This document shows, piece after piece, positions 1-5,506 of a stretch of DNA of 6,819 bases. The position numbers and the translations under genes are program-made. A model generated the notes under the pieces. It was not told the DNA's origin. It did no database searches and saw only the letters and a list, made by a program, of their open reading frames with translations. This stretch comes from Acidobacteriaceae bacterium. GTDB lineage: Bacteria; Acidobacteriota; Terriglobia; Terriglobales; SbA1. Position 1 is the stretch's first letter. Each line of letters starts with the position of its first letter. The stretch lies in NCBI GenBank assembly GCA_003136335.1, contig PLEA01000663.1, forward strand, positions 1-6,819, read 5' to 3'.

Positions 1-660
1 AGTCTGCGCCGGGACCACCGTCACTTTGCAGCCTTCACCGCGCAGCTTGCGCAGAATGTTCTGCTTGATGCCGAAGTCATACGCGACTACGTGAAATCGC
101 GGCGGCTCATCTTTCACTCCGACCACGGCAACCGGCTCGTGCGAGCGTTCGCCCACTTCCCACACGTACGGCCGCTTTGTGCTCACTTCCTTGGCCAGAT
201 CCATGCCGTCCATCTTAGGGATGGACCGCGCCTTCGCAATCAGCTTGTCGGCGTCGCTGCCAATGGTTGAGATCACCCCGCGCATCACACCGTGATCGCG
301 GAGATGCCGCACCAGTGCCCGCGTGTCGATGTCGGAAAGCACGGGCACCTTGAACTGCTCCAGGTATTCTTCGGCCACCTGCTGCGAGCGCCAGTTCGAG
401 CTCACACGCGAAAACTCGCGCACGATCAGTCCTTCGATCCACGGACGCGTGGCTTCGTTATCTTCCTGGTTGGTGCCGTAATTGCCGATTTCCGGGTTGG
501 TCAGGACAACGATCTGACCGGAATAGGAGGGATCGGTGAAAATTTCCTGGTAGCCAGTGATGGAAGTATTAAAAACGACTTCGCCGTAGCATTCGCCTTT
601 GGCGCCGTAGCCTTTGCCTCGGAAGACTCGCCCGTCTTCCAGCGCAAGGATAGCTTGCAT
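1..660 (-). CDS. carA: Carbamoyl-phosphate synthase small subunit (glutaminase chain), 3' end outside window
   Basis: CarA hydrolyses glutamine and passes ammonia to CarB, which makes carbamoyl phosphate for pyrimidine and arginine synthesis in the cytoplasm. The visible part is 220 codons, open to the window edge. It begins [20 protein letters not shown] and carries the family blocks [17 protein letters not shown] (about residues 35-51), NPEIGNYG (55-62) and [16 protein letters not shown] (109-124) of the small-chain N-terminal domain. The glutamine amidotransferase domain starts near residue 190 with [17 protein letters not shown] and [10 protein letters not shown], close to what I recall of E. 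coli CarA. The catalytic Cys-His-Glu residues lie beyond the edge, as E. coli CarA is about 380 residues. The start is the ATG at 660-658, preceded by GGAG five bases upstream. It lies downstream of lepB and a broken gene on the same strand, but probably has its own promoter. Confidence 0.97.
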   Translation of the reverse strand, partial: MQAILALEDGRVFRGKGYGAKGECYGEVVFNTSITGYQEIFTDPSYSGQIVVLTNPEIGNYGTNQEDNEATRPWIEGLIVREFSRVSSNWRSQQVAEEYLEQFKVPVLSDIDTRALVRHLRDHGVMRGVISTIGSDADKLIAKARSIPKMDGMDLAKEVSTKRPYVWEVGERSHEPVAVVGVKDEPPRFHVVAYDFGIKQNILRKLRGEGCKVTVVPAQT

Positions 661-687
661 TCTCGCTCCGGGGAGTGGATTTTCAGA

Positions 688-716
688 ATCTTATCAGGGA
701 ATGCCGCAGCGGCCAA
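688..716 (-). promoter_or_regulatory. Possible sigma-70-type promoter of carA
   Basis: Read on the minus strand, TTGGCC (716-711) is followed after 17 bases by TAAGAT (693-688). Each hexamer matches the consensus at 4 of 6 positions and the spacing is ideal. Transcription would start near 681, giving a leader of about 20 bases that contains the GGAG ribosome site. The site sits between the end of the broken gene at 765 and carA, so it could give carA transcription independent of lepB. This is a consensus match only. I saw no PyrR-type attenuator or arginine-type operator here. Confidence 0.35.
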
Positions 717-764
717 GAGCGGAACCGCTTTCAATGAACTTTTATTTCGAAGCCGTCCGCAGAC

Positions 765-1342
765 TTACGGAAGCTCGATGCCACCGCCAAGGAGCGTGGG
801 CCCGAGGAACGTATGGGGCGAGTGAGCATCCGCACCTTTCACTGCCAGTTGAAGGGTATATGATCTTCGCCTGTTCATTCGCAGTTTCGTGCAAGAGAGG
901 TTGTAAGAACCAGCGTAGTCGGCGGAGTAAGTGCGAATCCACGCTCTACTTGCGGGGGTGACCCCACGCCGTACAAACAACATTTCCTTGATCATCACTT
1001 AGCAGCACATCGATCTGAGTTGTAAAGAGTTGTAAGGCTGCCAAGTTCCTTGGCATTCCGGCCGGTCTTTCCAACAACGTCGAACCGCAGCGACATCTTC
1101 TCAGACGGAACGCCCCAGAAAGCTGAGCGATGCTCGCCACTTTCGGACAGCGGAACTTGGTTGAGCTCTATGCGATAGCGGGGATAGCTGAATACACCGG
1201 AGTCGCGAGTCTCGCCCCTCCGCGGAACGCTCGCGAATAATAGGACAAAGCGTACCAGCAAGCGATTAGTCCGAGAGCAAGTTGCTACGACTACGAATCG
1301 AAAGGTCATTCTTCGATTCTCACGATCGCCAATTTTCGCCAC
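765..1342 (-). pseudogene. Frameshifted hypothetical gene, remnant of a protein of about 190 residues
   Basis: Three consecutive minus-strand open frames join into one plausible protein. The first frame opens with a GTG at 1342, directly after the lepB stop, or an ATG at 1309. It has a hydrophobic N-terminus (RLLVRFVLLFASV) and runs to KTGRNAKELGSLTT. The second frame continues QIDVLLSDDQGNVVCTAWG. The third gives ASRAWIRTYSADYAGSYNLS, CTKLRMNRRRSYTLQLAVKG and ends in GPTLLGGGIELP with a TAA at 767-765. Each handover needs +1 realignment: the first lies at a direct repeat of GAGTTGTAA (1017-1025 and 1027-1035), the second near G/C runs at 954-965. The joined protein reads like an exported all-beta domain (SLTTQIDVLLSDDQGNVVC, then a YTLQLAV strand). 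I do not recognise a named family and assign no function. It could be a true pseudogene, or the second shift could be a sequencing error. A real 115-residue protein from the first frame alone is possible but less likely. Confidence 0.6.
1017..1035. repeat. Short tandem duplication (period 10) inside the broken gene
   Basis: GAGTTGTAA occurs at 1017-1025 and again at 1027-1035, a 9-base match offset by 10 bases. On the coding (minus) strand this is TTACAACTC twice. Removing one 10-base unit joins the first frame (GSLTT) directly to the second frame (QIDVLLSD), so the duplication explains the first frameshift. Confidence 0.7.
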
Positions 1343-1957
1343 TCACCGCACCCGTCCCAGCTTATCCATCGGCCAATAGCCAAACACGGCCTTGCCGTAA
1401 ATGAAGCTCTGGTTGACCGGGCCGAAATCGCGGCTGTCGTTCGACATGGAGCGATGGTCGCCAAGCACGAAGAAGGAATGCTCCGGCACCGAGGTTTCCG
1501 GGTACGAGCGGGAATCGGAATAGGCCGGGGGAACGTAGTCCTCATCGAGCGCCTGATCGTTCACATACACCTGGCCGCCGTCGATGCGGATGCGGTCGCC
1601 CGCCATTCCGATCACGCGTTTGATGTAGCTCTTAGAGGGGTCGCGCGGATACCGGAAAACCACAATATCCCCGCGTTCAATCGGTTCCAGCCGATACACA
1701 AACTTATTCACGAAGATCCGTTCCTGATCTTCGAGCGAGGGCATCATGCTCGTTCCCTCAACCTTCACCGGCTGGTAGAGGAAGATGATAATGAACGCCG
1801 AGATCGCCAGGGAAATGATCAGATCGCGGACCCATACGCCAATTCCGGTTCCCAGGCGAACGGGAACCATCGATCCCGGCTCAGCGGCCGCGATTGCACA
1901 ACGCGTGGGGGCCTCTGTCCCGCCAACTGAATTTGGATCTGAAAATGTCCCTGACAT
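1343..1957 (-). CDS. lepB: Signal peptidase I
   Basis: Membrane-bound serine protease that removes signal peptides from exported preproteins (family S26). The 204-residue protein has a cytoplasmic N-terminus of about 40 residues, one membrane segment (about 43-62, VRDLIISLAISAFIIIFLYQ) and then the catalytic domain. The nucleophile is Ser70 in VEGTSMMPSL and the general base is Lys113 in YIKRVIGMAGDRI. Later conserved blocks are RGDIVVFRYP (95-104) and VLGDHRSMSNDSRDFGPV (164-181). In this last box the usual GDN reads GDH, a modest variation. Length and one-TM layout suit a non-E. coli-type LepB. The ATG at 1957-1955 follows AGGA five bases upstream. The gene is divergent from an exported protein at 2096, and its stop directly abuts the broken gene downstream. 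Confidence 0.96.
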   Translation of the reverse strand: MSGTFSDPNSVGGTEAPTRCAIAAAEPGSMVPVRLGTGIGVWVRDLIISLAISAFIIIFLYQPVKVEGTSMMPSLEDQERIFVNKFVYRLEPIERGDIVVFRYPRDPSKSYIKRVIGMAGDRIRIDGGQVYVNDQALDEDYVPPAYSDSRSYPETSVPEHSFFVLGDHRSMSNDSRDFGPVNQSFIYGKAVFGYWPMDKLGRVR

Positions 1958-2068
1958 GCGTTCCTATTGTATACAGAACCCGTCATGCCAGCAGTGGGTT
2001 GCACGGAGCCCCAGCTTTAATAAGGCCTTGGTGTTTTCAGGTGCTTCCAGCCTTCGTCGACGACGGGT

Positions 2069-2074
2069 TACAAT
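2069..2074 (+). promoter_or_regulatory. Possible -10 element of the PCYC-motif gene
   Basis: TACAAT matches the sigma-70 -10 consensus at 5 of 6 positions and lies 21 bases before the ATG at 2096, placing a start of transcription near 2081. No good -35 hexamer is visible at 16-18 bases. The rest of the divergent gap 1958-2095 shows only an AAGGCCTT palindrome and no convincing promoter for lepB. Confidence 0.3.
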
Positions 2075-2095
2075 AAAAACAAGCGAGGACATTTC

Positions 2096-2581
2096 ATGAC
2101 ACGTCGTTTACGCCAGAATAAGATTATGTACCGCAGCTTGACACTAGCCTTCCTCTTTCTGGTAACTACTCTGAGTATGTCGGCCGAATGGGCCTCGCTG
2201 CCGGAAGAAGGAGGAATTCCGGCTTACAACGCTGGACCTCCGCCCAAAGGGACGAAGCTGCCTCCCTTCCTGACCAAGGCCGATCTTTGGGGAGCGGACG
2301 CGCAGAATGCGTACCAGACTCATGCCTACGAACTGGCGGCGAAGATTCCGACCGTGCTCCACCAGCAACCTTGCTACTGCTATTGCGACCGCATGGGCCA
2401 CAACAGCCTGCACAGCTGCTTTGAGAACACGCACGGAGCGCAGTGCTCAACCTGCCTGAAGGAACTTTACTACTCCTACCAGCAGCACAAGAAAGGCAAG
2501 ACCGCCGCGCAGATCCGCGCCGGAATCATTAAGGGAGAGTGGAAGCAGATCGATCTGCTGTCGGCCTCGACGATGAACTAA
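2096..2581 (+). CDS. Exported PCYC-motif (PCYCGC-like) Cys/His-rich protein
   Basis: A 161-residue exported protein of unknown function. The basic N-terminus and hydrophobic stretch (about 12-28, MYRSLTLAFLFLVTTLS) form a Sec signal peptide, with likely cleavage after SMSA (residue 30). The mature part begins with a Pro/Gly-rich stretch, followed by a helix-like region (63-88) and the conserved core QQPCYCYCDRMGH (91-102), HSCFENTH (106-113), CSTCLKE (117-123). The C-terminus has a GKTAAQIRAGIIKGEW helix. The core contains six cysteines (93, 95, 97, 108, 117, 120) and three histidines (102, 106, 113). This resembles the PCYCGC-motif family, usually annotated as unknown. A metal-binding or redox role is inferred from the Cys/His pattern only. 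The ATG is preceded by GAGG eight bases upstream. An in-frame ATG at residue 11 is an alternative start. It stands alone, divergent from lepB. Confidence 0.9.
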   Translation: MTRRLRQNKIMYRSLTLAFLFLVTTLSMSAEWASLPEEGGIPAYNAGPPPKGTKLPPFLTKADLWGADAQNAYQTHAYELAAKIPTVLHQQPCYCYCDRMGHNSLHSCFENTHGAQCSTCLKELYYSYQQHKKGKTAAQIRAGIIKGEWKQIDLLSASTMN

Positions 2582-2605
2582 GTACCGGAGTTGCGAGTCC
2601 GTGTT

Positions 2606-2635
2606 CCGAGAAGAAAGGGGAGTAGTTTCTCTCGG
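2606..2635 (+). terminator. Hairpin downstream of the PCYC-motif gene
   Basis: CCGAGAAGAAA (2606-2616) pairs with TTTCTCTCGG (2626-2635) around the loop GGGGAGTAG, giving ten pairs with one bulged A. It begins 24 bases after the stop of the preceding gene. No T-tract follows (GTACTCCCTTGC), so it is not a classical intrinsic terminator and may instead protect the mRNA 3' end. AGTACCG (2581-2587) can also pair perfectly with CGGTACT (2633-2639), which would compete with the right arm. Confidence 0.4.
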
Positions 2636-2668
2636 TACTCCCTTGCAAACTGGACCGCAACCCACTCT

Positions 2669-2698
2669 TTGAGTGATACTTTACTGCTCAGCTAGAAT
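2669..2698 (+). promoter_or_regulatory. Likely sigma-70-type promoter of the TPR-yvcK operon
   Basis: TTGAGT (2669-2674) and TAGAAT (2693-2698) are separated by 18 bases, matching the consensus hexamers at 4 and 5 of 6 positions. Transcription would start near 2705. That excludes the upstream in-frame GTG at 2673 and ATG at 2697 as starts and supports the ATG at 2751. Confidence 0.5.
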
Positions 2699-2750
2699 GC
2701 ACGATTCCAAGGAGTTCCCCATTACCAAGAGCACAGGAAGAGTTTTGCAC

Positions 2751-3326
2751 ATGGCTCAGAAACCCAGCGCGAAAAAGACCGTAGCGGAAGATCCGCGTTA
2801 CACGCAGGCGCTGCAAAGCTACGAAGCGGGACTGCGCGCCATGCAAGAGCATAAATTCGACAAGGCGAAGCCTCATTTTCAAAAGGTGCTCGCCGGTCCT
2901 AGCAAAGAGCTGACCGACCGCGCCCACGTTCATCTCAGTATTTGTAACCAGCATTTGGAACGCTCCGCGACCACACAGTTCAAGACTGCCGAGGAGCACT
3001 TCGACTACGCCGTCTCGCTGATGAACATTGGCGACTACGTGACCGCCCGCGAGCACCTCGAAAAGCTGCTCAAACAAAATGCCAAGACCGACTATGTGGT
3101 ATACGGCCTGGCTGCGCTCGACTGTCTGACGGGGCACGTAGAGGATTCTCTGAAACGCCTGGACGAGGCCCTTCGCTTGAATGCGCAACTGCGTTTCCAG
3201 GCGCGCAACGATTCCGACTTCCAGAATCTGGCGGAGGATCCGCGCTTCACGGAATTGCTCTATCCGGATCCCGGTGCCGAACTCGGTTCCTCGGACGTCG
3301 ACCTCGGCGAAGAAGAGCCTGCTTAG
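2751..3326 (+). CDS. Tetratricopeptide repeat (TPR) protein
   Basis: A 191-residue, probably cytoplasmic protein with no signal peptide. It has TPR-like helix pairs at about 17-50 (QALQSYEAGLRAMQEHKFDK and on), 82-112 (HFDYAVSLMNIGDYVTAREH and on) and 115-146 (VVYGLAALDCLTGHVEDSLK and on). The tail contains DFQNLAEDPRFTELL and an acidic end (SSDVDLGEEEPA). TPRs mediate protein-protein contacts and the partner cannot be read from sequence. The start ATG has AGGAAG (2735-2740) ten bases upstream. The frame stays open further upstream (GTG 2673, ATG 2697), but those starts lie at or before the predicted promoter. A stronger AAGGAG at 2709-2714 faces only an ATT codon, so I did not use it. The gene ends 17 bases before yvcK and is almost certainly cotranscribed with it, suggesting but not proving a functional link. 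Confidence 0.88.
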   Translation: MAQKPSAKKTVAEDPRYTQALQSYEAGLRAMQEHKFDKAKPHFQKVLAGPSKELTDRAHVHLSICNQHLERSATTQFKTAEEHFDYAVSLMNIGDYVTAREHLEKLLKQNAKTDYVVYGLAALDCLTGHVEDSLKRLDEALRLNAQLRFQARNDSDFQNLAEDPRFTELLYPDPGAELGSSDVDLGEEEPA

Positions 3327-3343
3327 CCCGCAGGACACCCTTG

Positions 3344-4393
3344 ATGGAAACCCAAACCGCCGAGTCTCGGGCCCTGGAGAAAACCTCACGCGAGCGCGGA
3401 CTGCGTGTCGTCGCCATCGGCGGCGGCACCGGACTTTCCACTCTGCTTAAGGGGCTCAAGCGTTTCGTGTTCTGGCCGTCAGAGATTCCGGCAGAACCGC
3501 ATTCGCCTTCCATCAGCGATCTGAGCGCGGTCGTCACCGTCAGCGACGACGGCGGCTCCAGTGGACGCCTGCGCAAAGAACTCAATATGCTCCCGCCGGG
3601 CGACATTCGTAACTGCATCGTGGCCCTCAGCGAAGACGAGGCCCTGCTCTCCAAGCTTTTCCGTCACCGCTTCGACAAAGGTTCCGGACTCGAAGGCCAC
3701 AGCTTTGGCAATTTGTTTCTCGCGGCGCTCACCTCCCTGACTTCAGATTTTTCAGAGGCGGTGCGACTCTCTTCCGAGATTCTTCTCACCCGCGGCCATA
3801 TCTATCCCGCGACGACATCCAGCATCGAACTCGAAGCCCTCATGGAAGACGGCACACGCGTTCGAGGCGAGACCAAGATCACCGCCAGCAAAGGACGCAT
3901 CCGGGAACTGTTTCTCGTCCCACCGGACGTGGGACCCATGCCCCAGACGCTCGAGGCAATCGCCAATGCCGACATGATCACAATCGGTCCTGGATCGCTC
4001 TTTACTAGCCTGATCCCGAACCTGCTGGTGCGTGGCATTGCGCAGGCGATTCTCGAATCGCCCGCCACCAAGGTCTACATCTGCAACCTGATGACCCAGG
4101 CCAACGAGAGCCTCGGATTGACCGCTGCCGACCACATCGGCGCGCTGAATAGCCACGCGCAAAAACAGATTTTCGATTTCGCTCTCATCAATCGCACCCC
4201 CGCTTCCGATGAACTTCAAGCCAAGTATGCCAGCCAGGGGGCCTGCCAGATCGTGAACGATCTGGAGGCCATTGAAGCTCTTGGCGTAATCCCGGTCCTC
4301 GGCGACTATCTCGAAGAAGCCGGGGTCGCGCGCCACAACACCGCTCGCGTGGCTCGTGACCTGATGCACCTTGTGGCGCAAAAACCGCGATAA
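3344..4393 (+). CDS. yvcK: YvcK/CofD-like UDP-sugar-binding regulator (gluconeogenesis factor family)
   Basis: A 349-residue protein of the YvcK family (related to CofD). In Bacillus and mycobacteria these cytoplasmic proteins bind UDP-N-acetylglucosamine and are needed for growth on gluconeogenic carbon and for normal peptidoglycan synthesis and cell shape. Visible blocks: AIGGGTGLSTLLKGLK nucleotide-binding loop (24-39), VTVSDDGGSSGRLRKEL (64-80), PPGDIRNCIVALSE (84-97), GHSFGNLFLAALTS (118-131), ITIGPGSLFTSLIPNLLV (212-229) and VYICNLMTQANES (244-256). Residues about 43-56 appear to be a short insertion after the first loop compared with B. subtilis YvcK as I remember it. The ATG at 3344 has AGGA eight bases upstream. 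A TTG directly before it is a weaker alternative. The Firmicute/Actinobacterial partners rapZ and whiA are absent; here the neighbour is a TPR gene 17 bases upstream. Confidence 0.95.
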   Translation: METQTAESRALEKTSRERGLRVVAIGGGTGLSTLLKGLKRFVFWPSEIPAEPHSPSISDLSAVVTVSDDGGSSGRLRKELNMLPPGDIRNCIVALSEDEALLSKLFRHRFDKGSGLEGHSFGNLFLAALTSLTSDFSEAVRLSSEILLTRGHIYPATTSSIELEALMEDGTRVRGETKITASKGRIRELFLVPPDVGPMPQTLEAIANADMITIGPGSLFTSLIPNLLVRGIAQAILESPATKVYICNLMTQANESLGLTAADHIGALNSHAQKQIFDFALINRTPASDELQAKYASQGACQIVNDLEAIEALGVIPVLGDYLEEAGVARHNTARVARDLMHLVAQKPR

Positions 4394-4432
4394 ACCCGCG
4401 CAACGTAGACGTGCGTGGACCGGCTTGATGCC

Positions 4433-4465
4433 TGTCATTCCGGGCGAAGCGAGGAATCTGCTTTT
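4433..4465. repeat. Dispersed intergenic repeat of the TCATTCCG..GAGGAATCTGC type
   Basis: The stretch contains TGTCATTCCGGGCGAAGCGA followed by GGAATCTGCTTTT. It can form a short stem of ATTCC (4437-4441) with GGAAT (4453-4457). Its translations (PGEARNLL, or IPRFARND on the minus strand) are the ones this element produces when miscalled as protein. I recall near-identical sequences scattered many times through acidobacterial and other soil genomes. Only one copy is in this window, so the repeat status rests on recognition. It lies in the 158-base gap after yvcK. The rest of that gap shows no gene or clear terminator. Confidence 0.6.
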
Positions 4466-4551
4466 TCGCTGGAACTGCACGGCCGCCGTTTGTCGCCGCG
4501 CAACCGCTTCCTGTATCGTGATCCTTCCGCTTCGAGGTTCTGCCATCTTCG

Positions 4552-5151
4552 ATGCAAATCGTCATGCGCTCTTTCCTGTTCATCATCACGGCTCTGCTGA
4601 TCACATCGCCCCTGTGCTTTGCCCAGACGGGTCCGGAGCAAGGTGGCCACGAGGTCCAGATCTGGGCGGGCGGCGGCCACTCCGTCAGCGGGGGAAGAGG
4701 CGACACAGGCGCCTTCAATGCGGGCCTGCGCTACGGATGGATTCTCACCAGCCCCCACTTACCCGGCTTTCTCCGCGGACGGTTTGAATATGCGGTTGAC
4801 GCGGTCCCGGTCTTCTTCGTCTCCCAACCGGCCAACACAGCGTACGGCGTGGGCTTCGACCCGCTCGGCCTCAAGTGGAACTTCGAACGCCACGGCCGCT
4901 TCTCACCCTACCTCGAACTCTGCGGCGGCACGCTCTTCACCAACCACAACGTACCCACCGGCACCAATACCGTGAACTTCACCGACCAGGCCGCCTTCGG
5001 CGTGCACATCCTCGGCGCGAAGCACAGCGTCAGTCTCGAACTGCGTTACATGCACATCTCGAATGCTGGATTGGCTACGCCGAACCCAGGGGTCAATACA
5101 GTGCAAATACGGTTGGGCGCAGGAAAGTTCTTCAGTGGACATGATCGCTAG
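4552..5151 (+). CDS. PagL-like outer-membrane beta-barrel (acyloxyacyl hydrolase / lipid A 3-O-deacylase family)
   Basis: A 199-residue exported protein with a signal peptide (MRSFLFIITALLITSPLCFA, cleavage near residue 24 before QTGP). The mature chain has alternating strands typical of a small eight-stranded outer-membrane barrel (VQIWAGGGHSV, FNAGLRYGWIL, YGVGFDPLGLKWNF, FSPYLELCGGTLF, HSVSLELRYMHISNAG, TVQIRLGAGKFF). PagL enzymes remove the 3-O acyl chain from lipid A. The catalytic HxS motif is present as His168-Ile-Ser170 in YMHISNAGLATPNPG. In Pseudomonas PagL (His126, Ser128, Glu140) the third residue lies 12 after the Ser; here that position is Asn182 (PNPGVN). Catalysis may therefore be altered or use another acid. 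Family membership is firm; activity is not. ATG 4552 is used; ATG 4564 is equally possible, as neither has a well-spaced ribosome site. Confidence 0.85.
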   Translation: MQIVMRSFLFIITALLITSPLCFAQTGPEQGGHEVQIWAGGGHSVSGGRGDTGAFNAGLRYGWILTSPHLPGFLRGRFEYAVDAVPVFFVSQPANTAYGVGFDPLGLKWNFERHGRFSPYLELCGGTLFTNHNVPTGTNTVNFTDQAAFGVHILGAKHSVSLELRYMHISNAGLATPNPGVNTVQIRLGAGKFFSGHDR

Positions 5152-5213
5152 TGCGCGACAGCCGGATGATAGATAAATCCTATCCAACAACTTAATTTCA
5201 CCCCCATTGAAAC

Positions 5214-5245
5214 TTGACTCATATCCATGAGTCAAATACACTCAT
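5214..5245 (+). promoter_or_regulatory. vapBC promoter with overlapping palindromic operator
   Basis: TTGACTCAT (5214-5222) and ATGAGTCAA (5227-5235) form a perfect 9-base inverted repeat around ATCC. A third, imperfect half-site TACACTCAT (5237-5245) matches the first arm at 7 of 9 positions. The same bases form a promoter: -35 TTGACT (5214-5219), 17-base spacer, -10 TACACT (5237-5242). The predicted transcription start falls at about 5249, on the A of the antitoxin ATG. A repressor on the palindrome would cover the -35/-10 spacer, the classic layout for autoregulation by an antitoxin or toxin-antitoxin complex. Confidence 0.7.
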
Positions 5246-5248
5246 GAC

Positions 5249-5506
5249 ATGGCTAAGCGATTGCAAGTGATTCTGCAGGATCCGGAATACCGGGAGATTC
5301 AGCGCGCGGCGCGCTCACGCCAGATGTCGATTGCGGAGTGGGTGCGCCAAGCGCTGGCACTCGCCCGCCGCCGTGAACCGCTAGGCGACGTGGATAAAAA
5401 GCTTAAGGCCATCCGCGCCGCTGCGCGGCATGAGTCGCCGACCTCCGATATTGATACCATGCTGGCGGAAATTGAGCGGGGATACGCCGGCGGTCAGCGT
5501 CCGTGA
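5249..5506 (+). CDS. vapB: VapB-type antitoxin, ribbon-helix-helix family
   Basis: An 85-residue protein. The N-terminal half ([20 protein letters not shown] to [10 protein letters not shown], about 3-41) fits a ribbon-helix-helix DNA-binding fold: a short beta strand (RLQVIL), then two helices separated by a turn at RQMSIAEW. The C-terminal tail, [16 protein letters not shown] (66-81), is the typical toxin-wrapping segment. It should neutralise the PIN toxin encoded next and, as a dimer, repress the palindromic operator just upstream. No Shine-Dalgarno sequence precedes the ATG (CAAATACACTCATGAC), and the predicted transcription start coincides with it, so the mRNA may be leaderless. The stop overlaps the toxin start by four bases (GTGA). 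Confidence 0.9.
   Translation: MAKRLQVILQDPEYREIQRAARSRQMSIAEWVRQALALARRREPLGDVDKKLKAIRAAARHESPTSDIDTMLAEIERGYAGGQRP

Noticed and set aside
742..942. 66-codon minus-strand open frame as its own small gene
   Set aside because: It is the out-of-frame continuation of the broken gene's middle frame; the coherent protein sequence at this place lies in the neighbouring frame.
1454..1930. Long plus-strand open frame opposite lepB (158 codons)
   Set aside because: Antisense shadow of a clearly recognised signal peptidase; no family motifs in its own translation.
1966..1973. TACAAT/TATACA -10-like hexamers just upstream of lepB (minus strand)
   Set aside because: They would put transcription start within a few bases of the ATG and over the AGGA ribosome site, and no -35 hexamer is visible at proper spacing.
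2688..3389. 233-codon minus-strand open frame
   Set aside because: Antisense to the TPR gene and the start of yvcK; no recognisable domain.
4399..4415. Possible terminator hairpin after yvcK
   Set aside because: The CGCA..TGCG stem is short and bulged with a tiny loop and no T-tract; too weak to call.
3752..4546. 264-codon minus-strand open frame
   Set aside because: Antisense to yvcK, with an N-terminal part made of the translated dispersed repeat; GC-rich codon bias keeps it open by chance.
5168..5184. GATAG/CTATC inverted repeat after the PagL-like gene as a terminator
   Set aside because: Only five pairs, AT-rich, no T-tract.
5227..5247. Tiny open frame (MSQIHS) just upstream of vapB as a leader peptide
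   Set aside because: It is created by the operator palindrome, has no ribosome site, and lies before the predicted transcription start.
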